A DNA stretch of 13,710 nucleotides from JBJTIF01 sp046094825 (lineage in GTDB: Bacteria; Actinomycetota; UBA4738; HRBIN12). Numbering within the stretch: position 1 is the first letter of the stretch; each line of letters starts with the position of its first letter. Below are positions 1 through 6,779 of the stretch, piece by piece. Below the pieces are notes generated by a model. It had not been told where the DNA came from. It saw nothing but the letters and a program-made list of their open reading frames with translations, and did not search any database. The stretch covers positions 1-13,710 of the forward strand of contig JBJTIF010000122.1 in assembly GCA_046094825.1 (NCBI GenBank), given 5' to 3'. A program made the translations under genes and the position numbers.

Positions 1-2
1 CC

Positions 3-992
3 CCCCCGGTCGCCGACGCCCACCCGGCGGGCCGCCGGACGCGCGCCGATCGCGACCCCGCGCCCGCCGACCGGCTCCTCGCCCTCGACGCCCTCCTCGC
101 GATCGGCGAGCGTCCGTCGCGGTGGTGGTTCCTCCTCGACCGCACCGAGGGCGATGCGCCGTGGACGGGACCCCGCTCGCTGTCGTTCTCGCGGATGAAG
201 AGCGTCCTCGAGTGCGAGCTCCGCTACGCGCTCGGGCAGGAGTTCGGCCTCGAACCGCCCTCGTCCGGCCACGCCGCCGCGCTCGGATCGCTCCTCCACG
301 GGATCGTCCAGGACTGCGACGACGGGAAGATCCCCCGCGAGCTCGACGCGCTCATCGCGGCGTTCGACGAACGCTTCGACGCGGCGATCTTCCCCTCGCG
401 CGCCGTCGCCGAGCTCGCACGTCGCGCGGCGGTCACGCGGATGTTCCCGAACTGGCTCGCGTCCTTCGGCCACCTCCCGGCGACCGCCGCCGAGGTCCCG
501 TTCGGGTTCGACATCGATGGCATGCGGATCAACGGCCGCATCGACCGCATCGGCCCGATCGATGCGCAGGACCCGTCCGCCGGTTCGCGGATCACCGACT
601 ACAAGACCGGCGCCCCGAAGGGCCGCGCGCGCGACCAGGCGCCGAGCGAGGACGACGCGCTCCAGCTCCGCACGTACCTCGTCGCGGCGCACCGCGACCC
701 TTCGCTCGCACGGCACCTGCCGATCCGCCAGCTCGACGTCGCGTACCTCCGCGGCGAGCAGGCCGGCGGCACGGCGCTCCGCATCGTCCCGATGCCTGGC
801 GACGCCGACGACGCGCTCGCGGAGGCGGAGGAGGAGATCGCGCTCCGGGTCCGCCGCGTCCAGGAGCTCGCCCGCGAGGGCTCGTACCCGGCGCGGCCCG
901 GGTGGAACACCTGCCGCTTCTGCCCCTTCGCGACGCTCTGCCCCGCGCACGAGGGCGCGTCCCCGGTACCGGTCGAGGCGGTGTCGCCGTGA
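3..992 (+). CDS. PD-(D/E)XK nuclease domain, C-terminal part of an AdnB-like helicase-nuclease (5' partial)
   Basis: The frame is open from the window edge, so the gene starts upstream; the ATG at 195 lies inside the nuclease domain and is not the start. Visible: a linker ending in a 'RWWFLLD' segment (about 108-128), a 'SFSRMKSVLEC' entry into a RecB-family nuclease domain (Cys codon 213-215), an 'NGRIDRIG' strand near 530-555, the catalytic 'DYKTG' (597-611), and a C-terminal C-x2-C-x5-C (Cys codons 912, 921, 939). One early plus three late cysteines is the 4Fe-4S arrangement known from AddB-type nucleases. The domain would cut single-stranded DNA during processing of double-strand breaks. 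The next gene overlaps it by 4 nt (GTGA) and has the same type of nuclease domain behind a helicase, as in the mycobacterial AdnB-AdnA pair. I infer that the missing N-terminal part is a UvrD-like helicase; a stand-alone nuclease is the alternative. The first bases (seven C) may be unreliable if this is a contig end. Confidence 0.82.
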   Translation, partial: PPVADAHPAGRRTRADRDPAPADRLLALDALLAIGERPSRWWFLLDRTEGDAPWTGPRSLSFSRMKSVLECELRYALGQEFGLEPPSSGHAAALGSLLHGIVQDCDDGKIPRELDALIAAFDERFDAAIFPSRAVAELARRAAVTRMFPNWLASFGHLPATAAEVPFGFDIDGMRINGRIDRIGPIDAQDPSAGSRITDYKTGAPKGRARDQAPSEDDALQLRTYLVAAHRDPSLARHLPIRQLDVAYLRGEQAGGTALRIVPMPGDADDALAEAEEEIALRVRRVQELAREGSYPARPGWNTCRFCPFATLCPAHEGASPVPVEAVSP

Positions 993-3900
993 GCGCCCGA
1001 TCCGAGTACCCGCCGGAGATCGTCGCGTGCCTGAACGGCGACCCGACGCCCGAGCAGTGGGCCGCGATCTCCGCCCCGCTCGGACCCGCGGTGATCGTCG
1101 CCGGCGCGGGCTCGGGGAAGACCGCGGTCATGGCGGCGCGCGTCGCGCACCTCGCGATCGCGGCCGACACGCCGATCGCCCCGGGCAACGTGCTGTGCCT
1201 CACGTTCACGAACAAGGCGACGGACAACCTCGTCCAGCGGATCCGTCGCGCGCTCGCCGCGATCGGGGACCGGGTCGACGCCGGCGGCGCGCGGCTCGTC
1301 GTGGAGGGCGACGAACCGCTCATCACGAACTACCACCGGTTCGGCCAGGAGATCGTCTCGCGCTACGGGATGCTCGTCGGCGCCGAACCCGGACAGCGGA
1401 TCCTCACCCCGTCCCAGCGGACGGAGCTCTGCGCGAAGGTCCTCGATCGGATGCGCTTCGAGCACGTCCACGCGGAGAGCCAGGGCGTCATCGTGAGCGA
1501 CATCCTGCGGCTCGCGGATCAGGCCGCGAACCACCGCGTCACCCCAGAGGAGATCGTCGTCGCGAACGAGCGGCTCCTGCGCGAGCTCGCACACGCGGGC
1601 CGCGACAGCGCCTCGCTCGCCGAAGTCTCCCGCGAACGGATCGAGCTCGCGCGCGGCGTCCGGGTCTTCCACGACCTGAAGCGCGAGTACGGCGTCATCG
1701 ACTTCGGCGACCAGATCGACCTCGCGCTCCGCATCGTCGAGGAGAACCCCTCGGTCGTCGCCGCGTACCGCGAGCGGTTCCCGGCCGTGCTCCTCGACGA
1801 GTACCAGGACACGAACGTCGCGCAGGCGGCGCTCCTGCGGACGATCTTCGGGGACGGGCATCCGGTCACCGCGGTCGGCGATCCCGATCAGAACATCTAC
1901 GCGTGGCGGGGGGCGAGCCTCCACAACCTCCTGCGCTTCCCCGTGGACTTCGCGCTCCGCGACGGCACGCCGGCGCCGCGCTACCCGCTCTACACGAACT
2001 TCCGGTCCGGGTCGCGGATCCTCGCGGCGGCCGACGAGGTCATCGCCCCGCTGCCGGCGGAGCAGCGACCCGACCCCGACAAGGCGCTCACCGCGTGGCC
2101 CGAGCGCGGCGCGGGGCGCGTCGAGCTCCGCGGCTTCGCCGACGAGTTCGCGGAGGCGTCCGCGATCGCGGAGGCGATCGCGGACGAACACGACGCGGGG
2201 ACCCCGTGGCGCGACATCGCGGTGCTCTGCCGCAAGCACCGGCTCTACCGCCCGCTCCGCGCGGCCCTCGAACGACGTGGCATCCCCGCCGAGTTCAGCG
2301 GGCTCGCGGGGCTCCTCCAGCTCCCGGAGATCGTCGAGGTACTCGCGTACGCGCGAGCGGTCGTCGACCCGACCGCGAGCGTCGCGTACGGTCGCATCCT
2401 CACCGGTCCGCGCTACCGGATCGGCGTGCCCGATCTCGCCGCGATCGCGACGTGGGCCCGTGAGCGGTCCTCCCGGCTCCGCGTCGAGGACGGCGCGGTC
2501 GGCGAGGAGGTCCCCGTGATCGTCTCGGAGGCGCTCGACCACCTCGATGAGATCGCGGGTCTCTCCGACGAGGCGCGGATACGGCTCGTCGCCTTCACGC
2601 GCGAGCTCACCGACCTCCGCGCGCTCGCGCGTGGGCCCGTCGCCACCTTCCTCCGCCAGGTGATCCGCCGGATCGGTCTCCTCGAGGAGATCGAGGCCGG
2701 GGTCGGCCCGGAGATGGCGGCGGCGGCGCGGCGCAACGTCGCGGCGTTCCTCGACCAGATCGGCGGCGTGACCCCGCTCGACGGCGACCTCACGCTCCCG
2801 GCGCTGCTCCGCCACCTCGACGCCGCCGAGCGCGAGGACCGCGACGAGTGGACGCAGCCGGCGACCGAGATCGATGCGGTCCGCGTGATGACGATCCACG
2901 GGGCGAAGGGGCTCGAGTTCGAGGTCGTCTTCGTCCCCGGCCTCACCGAGGGCATCCTGCCGAGCACGAAGATCCAGCAGAACCCCGCGGAGCGCGCGTA
3001 CTCGCTCGACTTCGAGCTCCGCGGCGACCGCGACATCCTCCCGCGGTGGGGCGGCGTCGCGACGCGGTTCAAGGCGGCGCTCCGCGACCAGGAGATCCAC
3101 GACGAGCGCCGCACCTGCTACGTCGCGCTCACGCGCGCGAAGCGACGGCTCTGGGCCTCGGGTGCGAACTGGTACGACGGCGTCATCGACGCGAAGGACG
3201 TCGGACGGTTCCTCGAGCAGCTCTGGGCGTGGGGCGAGCGGACGGAGGGCATCGAGGTCGCACGGATCGAGAAGCCGGAGAAGGGTGCACCGAACCCGCT
3301 CGAGGGCGGCGACGGCCGACCGATCCCGACGTGGCCGGGGCCCGCGCGCCCCGACGATGCGGACGACCTCTTCCCGGAAGGGTGGCGTCGTGCCGCCGCG
3401 GCGGCGGAGGGACCTGGCGTCCAGGGATCGCTCCTCGACCGACTCGCTCCGGACGGACGCGAGCGCTTCGCCGCGGCGGTCGGCGAGCGACGCACGCTCG
3501 CGACGCACCTCGCCGCTCGCGAGCGCGAGGCGGGCGCCGGGCCGTGGCTCCCCCCGCAGATCCCCGTGAACGGCATCATCGAGCACGCGCGGTGCCCGAA
3601 GCGCTTCGCGTGGACGTACGTGCGACCGCTCCCGCGATCCTCCGGACGGGCTGCCCGCATCGGCACCGAGGTCCACCGCTGGATCGAGCGGCAGAGCCGC
3701 GGACAGGTGTCGCTCTTCGACGGCGACGACGAGACGGTGCTCCCCGATCTCACGGGGGACGAACTCGCCGACCGACCGGAGGGCGACGGGATGTCGCTCC
3801 GCGAGCACTTCCTCGCGAGCCGGTTCGCGGGGCTCACGCCCCTCCACGTCGAGCGTTCGTTCCTCCTCGCTTTCGGACGCTTCACCGTCTCCGGTCGGAT

Positions 3901-4273
3901 CGACGCGATCTTCGGCGCGCCCGACGGGGCGTGGGAGGTCGTGGACTGGAAGACCGGGAAGCGGCCGGATGCCGACGACCCCACCGCGCGGATGCAGCTC
4001 GACCTCTACGCGCTCGCGTGCATCGACGTCTGGCGCAAGCGTCCGGAGGACCTCACGCTCACGTACGTCTACCTGCGCACCGGCGAGGCGGTGACACACC
4101 CCGTCGAGGATGCGACGGCGATCCGGGCGCGGGTCGAGGCGGAGCTCGCGCAGATCGAGACCGGGCGGTTCGATCCGGTCGTGGGTCCGCAGTGCCGCTG
4201 GTGCGACTTCCGCACGTTCTGCGAGGCGGGGCGGACGTACCTCGCGGCGGAGGGCACCGCGACGGTCCGCTAG
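989..4273 (+). CDS. UvrD/Rep-like helicase fused to RecB-family nuclease (AdnA-like)
   Basis: ATP-dependent DNA helicase-nuclease of 1,094 residues, predicted to unwind and resect DNA ends for recombinational repair. Superfamily 1A motifs appear in order: Walker A AGAGSGKT (Lys44), 'TFTNKA' (Ia), DEYQD (270-274), 'GDPDQNIYAWRG' (III), 'NFRSGSRIL' (IV), 'TIHGAKGLEFE' (V, near 640) and 'YVALTRAKRRL' (VI, near 711-721). The C-terminal nuclease has Asp972 in 'GRIDAI', Asp986-Lys988 in 'VVDWKTG', and four cysteines (869, 1069, 1072, 1078) spaced as for a 4Fe-4S cluster. The frame is open upstream to 122, but the GTG at 989 fits best: it overlaps the previous stop as GTGA and gives a helicase-like N-terminus ending 'TPEQWAAI' just before Walker A. 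Length and gene order match mycobacterial AdnA downstream of AdnB. A UvrD-family helicase outside the Adn subfamily remains possible; the helicase and nuclease activities themselves are well supported. Confidence 0.9.
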   Translation: MSARSEYPPEIVACLNGDPTPEQWAAISAPLGPAVIVAGAGSGKTAVMAARVAHLAIAADTPIAPGNVLCLTFTNKATDNLVQRIRRALAAIGDRVDAGGARLVVEGDEPLITNYHRFGQEIVSRYGMLVGAEPGQRILTPSQRTELCAKVLDRMRFEHVHAESQGVIVSDILRLADQAANHRVTPEEIVVANERLLRELAHAGRDSASLAEVSRERIELARGVRVFHDLKREYGVIDFGDQIDLALRIVEENPSVVAAYRERFPAVLLDEYQDTNVAQAALLRTIFGDGHPVTAVGDPDQNIYAWRGASLHNLLRFPVDFALRDGTPAPRYPLYTNFRSGSRILAAADEVIAPLPAEQRPDPDKALTAWPERGAGRVELRGFADEFAEASAIAEAIADEHDAGTPWRDIAVLCRKHRLYRPLRAALERRGIPAEFSGLAGLLQLPEIVEVLAYARAVVDPTASVAYGRILTGPRYRIGVPDLAAIATWARERSSRLRVEDGAVGEEVPVIVSEALDHLDEIAGLSDEARIRLVAFTRELTDLRALARGPVATFLRQVIRRIGLLEEIEAGVGPEMAAAARRNVAAFLDQIGGVTPLDGDLTLPALLRHLDAAEREDRDEWTQPATEIDAVRVMTIHGAKGLEFEVVFVPGLTEGILPSTKIQQNPAERAYSLDFELRGDRDILPRWGGVATRFKAALRDQEIHDERRTCYVALTRAKRRLWASGANWYDGVIDAKDVGRFLEQLWAWGERTEGIEVARIEKPEKGAPNPLEGGDGRPIPTWPGPARPDDADDLFPEGWRRAAAAAEGPGVQGSLLDRLAPDGRERFAAAVGERRTLATHLAAREREAGAGPWLPPQIPVNGIIEHARCPKRFAWTYVRPLPRSSGRAARIGTEVHRWIERQSRGQVSLFDGDDETVLPDLTGDELADRPEGDGMSLREHFLASRFAGLTPLHVERSFLLAFGRFTVSGRIDAIFGAPDGAWEVVDWKTGKRPDADDPTARMQLDLYALACIDVWRKRPEDLTLTYVYLRTGEAVTHPVEDATAIRARVEAELAQIETGRFDPVVGPQCRWCDFRTFCEAGRTYLAAEGTATVR

Positions 4274-4280
4274 ACGGCGT

Positions 4281-4297
4281 GCGCCGATGGCCGGCGC
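4281..4297. terminator. Possible hairpin between convergent genes
   Basis: GCGCCG (4281-4286) and CGGCGC (4292-4297) can form a 6-bp all-GC stem with a 5-nt loop. It lies in the 31-bp gap between the stop of the helicase-nuclease gene and the stop of the convergent hypothetical gene. There is no U-tract on either side, so it may only slow RNA polymerase or be chance in GC-rich DNA. Confidence 0.25.
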
Positions 4298-4304
4298 GGC
4301 GCGA

Positions 4305-4652
4305 TCAGCGCTGGAGGCGTTCGGCCTGCGACTCGAACCGCCGGTAGTTCGAGGCGGGGTCCCACCCGCCGCGCACCGCCGAGGTCACGAAGCGCACGCC
4401 GAGACCGAGCGCCGCCGCGCGGGTCGTGATCGCCGCACGGAACCACGGGAGGCTCCCCGGGGTGAGCACGCTCTCGCCGCTCGTGCCCAGCCGGCGGAGC
4501 GCGGGGTCGTCGGTGCGGACCGCGATCGGTCGCAGGAGGTCCGCCACGCCGGGGACCTCGGCGCCGGACTCGACCACGGGTCGACCGCCGTTCCACGCGA
4601 TCACCGCGATCACCGCGTCGGGTGCGTCGGGACGGAAGAGTTCGGCGCGCAT
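4305..4652 (-). CDS. Hypothetical protein, 115 residues
   Basis: I do not recognise the family. The product is small and soluble, without a signal peptide, membrane segment or cysteine. It begins 'MRAELFRPDAPDAVIAVIAW' with alternating hydrophobic residues suggestive of beta strands, followed by a central 'LRRLGTSGESVLTPGSLPWF' segment that looks like an ordered conserved core, and a 'GGWDPASNYRRFESQAERL' tail. Support for it being real: start-to-stop codon use like its neighbours, a TAGGCT -10-like box 7 nt before the ATG, and a position that exactly fills the space between the convergent helicase-nuclease gene and the divergent crp-like gene. It shares its 50-bp promoter region with the regulator gene, so regulation by that protein is possible but not shown. 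Confidence 0.7.
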   Translation of the reverse strand: MRAELFRPDAPDAVIAVIAWNGGRPVVESGAEVPGVADLLRPIAVRTDDPALRRLGTSGESVLTPGSLPWFRAAITTRAAALGLGVRFVTSAVRGGWDPASNYRRFESQAERLQR

Positions 4653-4659
4653 CGCGGCG

Positions 4660-4665
4660 AGCCTA
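4660..4665 (-). promoter_or_regulatory. -10 box of the hypothetical gene, leaderless start
   Basis: TAGGCT on the minus strand, separated by 7 nt from the ATG at 4652. That spacing puts the transcription start at or next to the A of the ATG. No clear -35 element is visible, and no Shine-Dalgarno sequence could fit. Confidence 0.55.
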
Positions 4666-4687
4666 CCCGCATGTCGGTGGGGACGGC

Positions 4688-4693
4688 TACGGT
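4688..4693 (+). promoter_or_regulatory. -10 box of the crp-like gene, nearly leaderless start
   Basis: TACGGT on the plus strand, 9 nt before the ATG at 4703. The transcript would begin at or within about 3 nt of the start codon. The box is 22 bp from the divergent box at 4660-4665, so the two promoters overlap. Confidence 0.5.
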
Positions 4694-4702
4694 GCGCCGA
4701 CG

Positions 4703-5269
4703 ATGCGGGCGGAGGGAACGCCCGCGGCCGACGCCCCCCGCCGGTACGCGGACGGCGCGACGATCACGCGGCAGGGCGACCTCGTCGCCCGGCCCGGTCT
4801 CATCGAGCGCGGCCTCGTGCGGCTGTCGGCGGTCGCCGACGACGGACGCGAGGTCGTGCTCGGTCTCCTCGGGCCGGGCGACGTCCTCGACGACTGCGCG
4901 CTCCTCGGCGAACGCTCACCGGTCACGGCGTCGGCCGCACAGGCAACGTCGGTGCGACGGCTCGAAGCCGATGCATCCCCGCTCACGGCCGCGCTCGCAC
5001 GCCGGCTCCGCGCGACGACCGAGCAGCTCGAGGAGGCGATGCTCCACGACGTCCGCACGCGCCTCCTGCGACGGCTCCAGGACCTCGCCGCCGGACGGCA
5101 CGCGGGCGTTCGACTGCCGCTCACGCAGGACGAACTCGGGCGCATGATCGGCGCGAGTCGCGAGACGGTGAACCGCGCGCTGCGCGATCTCACGGGACGG
5201 GGCGCGCTCGATGCGGAGGCCCGTGCCGCCGTGCGGCGCGGGCCTCCGAAGCGTCCCCGCGACGGCTAG
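4703..5269 (+). CDS. Crp/Fnr-family transcriptional regulator, short form
   Basis: A 188-residue DNA-binding regulator. Residues about 17-91 form a cyclic-nucleotide-binding-type beta barrel ('YADGATITRQGDL', 'GLVRLSAVADDGREVVLGLLGPGDV', 'LLGERSPVTASA'). A long helix follows (about 93-130), then a winged helix-turn-helix (139-167) with recognition helix 'SRETVNRALRDL'. There is one cysteine (Cys65), so it is not an oxygen-sensing FNR with an iron-sulfur cluster. 'GERS' resembles the phosphate-binding cassette of CRP, but the ligand cannot be assigned. It lacks the usual N-terminal helical stretch of about 30 residues. An in-frame ATG at 4622 would lengthen it, but that would run through the -10 box and the start of the divergent gene and encode an unconvincing Arg-rich leader, so I chose 4703. 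Its TAG lies in the same CTAG as the stop of the convergent metallo-hydrolase gene; M. tuberculosis Rv3676 (crp) and Rv3677c (metallo-hydrolase) are, from memory, also convergent. Confidence 0.85.
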   Translation: MRAEGTPAADAPRRYADGATITRQGDLVARPGLIERGLVRLSAVADDGREVVLGLLGPGDVLDDCALLGERSPVTASAAQATSVRRLEADASPLTAALARRLRATTEQLEEAMLHDVRTRLLRRLQDLAAGRHAGVRLPLTQDELGRMIGASRETVNRALRDLTGRGALDAEARAAVRRGPPKRPRDG

Positions 5270-6123
5270 CCGGGCTCCTGGAGGTTCGAGACCGCGCACG
5301 CGCCGCAGAGGCGACCGCGACCGCGCATCGCACGACCGCACCGGGCGCACGTGCGCTCGACGGCGGCACGCCACGTGTCGCGGGGGTCACGGTCCACGAG
5401 GCCCTCGGCCTGGAGCTTCTGGAGGTGCGCGAGCACCGTGCGCTCGGAGAGCGGGCGCGCCTCGGGGTCGATGTCCGTGTAGATCTCGCGCGCGAGGCGC
5501 TCCGGCGACGAGGGTCCGAAGGCGAGGAGGGCGAGGATCGCGCGCTCGCGCTCGGCGCGATGCTCGAGGTACGCGTCGAGCTTCGCGACCGCGCGCAGGA
5601 CGAGCGGCCCGTGCCCCGGGTGGATCGTCCGCGGCGCGAGATCACGCATGCGCCGAAGCGAGCGGAGGTACGCGGCGAGGTCGCCGTCGGGCGGGTCGAT
5701 GACGCTCGTCCCGCGCCCGAGGACGGCGTCCCCCGTGAAGAGCGCGCCGCTCGCCGGCTCGTGGAACGCGACGTGGTCGACGCTGTGACCCGGCGTCGCG
5801 ATCGCGACGAGCTCGACGTCGGCGACGCGGAACTTCTGCCCATCACGCAGGCGCTGCCCCCCTCGGGGAGGCCGCGCCGCGACGACCGTGGCACCGACGC
5901 GTTCGGCGAAGGAGGCCGCGCCCTCCGCGTGATCGGCGTGATCGTGGGTGAGGAGGATCGCCGCGACGCCGCGCGCCGCGGATTCGACCTCCGCGAGGTG
6001 CGCGGCGTCGCGCGGGCCCGGGTCGATGACGATGCTCGGACCCGCGCCGACCACCCACGTGTTCGTGCCCTCGAGCGTCATGAGCCCGGGGTTCGGGGCG
6101 AGGATGCGGAGGATCCGGATCAC
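5266..6123 (-). CDS. LACTB2-like metallo-beta-lactamase-fold hydrolase with C-terminal zinc ribbon
   Basis: A 285-residue cytoplasmic metallo-hydrolase. Metal ligands: HDHADH (His60, His62, Asp64, His65), His113 in 'TPGHSVDH', Asp132 in 'FTGDA' and His171 in 'HPGHGP'. Residues about 190-250 form the winged-helix domain typical of LACTB2-type enzymes ('LSERTVLAHLQKLQAEGLV'). Family members include RNases and thioester or glyoxalase-type hydrolases, so the substrate is not defined. Odd: the C-terminus adds a four-cysteine module C-x2-C-x10-C-x2-C (259, 262, 273, 276) that looks like a zinc ribbon. The GTG start (6123-6121) overlaps the TGA of the upstream Nudix gene by 4 nt, implying translational coupling. 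The stop codon lies in the CTAG shared with the crp-like gene. Confidence 0.88.
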   Translation of the reverse strand: MIRILRILAPNPGLMTLEGTNTWVVGAGPSIVIDPGPRDAAHLAEVESAARGVAAILLTHDHADHAEGAASFAERVGATVVAARPPRGGQRLRDGQKFRVADVELVAIATPGHSVDHVAFHEPASGALFTGDAVLGRGTSVIDPPDGDLAAYLRSLRRMRDLAPRTIHPGHGPLVLRAVAKLDAYLEHRAERERAILALLAFGPSSPERLAREIYTDIDPEARPLSERTVLAHLQKLQAEGLVDRDPRDTWRAAVERTCARCGRAMRGRGRLCGACAVSNLQEPG

Positions 6124-6737
6124 CGCACCGCTCCGACGTCGGGGGTCCATCCGTCCGGGATCTCGACCTGCGCGATGCGCGACCCGAGGATCGCGCCGAC
6201 GTCGCCGCACCCGGCGATCGCGGAGAGCACGGACCAGGTCGGGTGGTAGAGCGCAGGCTCGTCGGCGAGGAGCGCCGCGGGCGTCACCCACCACGCGGAC
6301 GCCGCCTCGACGCCGTCCGGACGCGGATCGAGGCCGTGGCCGGCGCGGACCGCGAAGAACCGCGCGTCGTATCGGACGGCGACGGGCTCGGGGGCGACCC
6401 AGCGCGAGACCTCGACGAGATCGTCCGCGCGGGGCGGCGCGCTCTCCACCGCATCGAGCGGCGCGTCGGCGGCGACGAGCCCGTGCGCGGTCATCGCGAT
6501 CCCGAGCTCCTCCGCGAGCTCGCGGACCGCGCAGGCACGCGCGACGTCGGCCTCCGCCTCCGAGCCGAACCATCGTCGGGCCGCCGCGGCGTCGCCCGGG
6601 TCGATCGCGCCGCCGGGGAACGCGACGAAGCCGGGGAGGAACCGCTGCCCCGCCCCGCGGCGGAGCACGAGCACCTCGGGACCGGGGTCGCCCTCGCGGG
6701 CCACCACGACCGTCGCCGCGGGGCGGGGCACCTCCAT
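6120..6737 (-). CDS. Nudix hydrolase, NUDT19-like with split Nudix box
   Basis: A 205-residue hydrolase of nucleoside-diphosphate-linked compounds. N-terminal strand 'AATVVVAREG', then 'FLPGFVAFPGGAID' (33-46) and the catalytic helix 'RELAEELGI' (72-80). The distance from the Gly pair (42-43) to REL exceeds the classical GX5EX7REUXEEXGU spacing by about 15 residues. This insertion, together with the 'FLPG..AFPGG' signature, is typical of NUDT19-like proteins, some of which cleave CoA or acyl-CoA; whether this one does is inference. First gene of a two-gene unit with the metallo-hydrolase. The ATG at 6737 was chosen because the family signature begins a few residues later and a -10-like box lies 7 nt upstream. 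Divergent from the methyltransferase gene across 42 bp. Confidence 0.85.
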   Translation of the reverse strand: MEVPRPAATVVVAREGDPGPEVLVLRRGAGQRFLPGFVAFPGGAIDPGDAAAARRWFGSEAEADVARACAVRELAEELGIAMTAHGLVAADAPLDAVESAPPRADDLVEVSRWVAPEPVAVRYDARFFAVRAGHGLDPRPDGVEAASAWWVTPAALLADEPALYHPTWSVLSAIAGCGDVGAILGSRIAQVEIPDGWTPDVGAVR

Positions 6738-6744
6738 GGCGGCG

Positions 6745-6750
6745 ATTCTC
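6745..6750 (-). promoter_or_regulatory. -10-like box of the Nudix/metallo-hydrolase unit
   Basis: GAGAAT on the minus strand, preceded by TGC (an extended -10 type TGn) and 7 nt before the ATG at 6737. It departs from TANNNT at the first base, so it is weaker than the other boxes. It occupies the place where a -35 element of the divergent methyltransferase promoter would sit. Confidence 0.4.
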
Positions 6751-6767
6751 GCAGGTGGCCCCGACGC

Positions 6768-6773
6768 TAGGCT
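6768..6773 (+). promoter_or_regulatory. -10 box of the methyltransferase gene, leaderless start
   Basis: TAGGCT, 6 nt before the GTG at 6780, which puts the transcription start on the first base of the start codon. It is separated by exactly 17 bp from the divergent box at 6745-6750. Confidence 0.55.
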
Positions 6774-6779
6774 CCGCGC

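Noticed and set aside
517..2463. Long Arg-rich open frame on the plus strand
   Set aside because: A shadow frame of the two nuclease genes; low-complexity Arg/Pro/Ala translation with no domain.
599..4099. Very long open frame on the minus strand opposite the helicase-nuclease gene
   Set aside because: High G+C with G/C at third positions removes stops from other frames. The translation is Arg-, Glu- and Asp-rich without motifs, while the plus-strand frame has all helicase and nuclease motifs.
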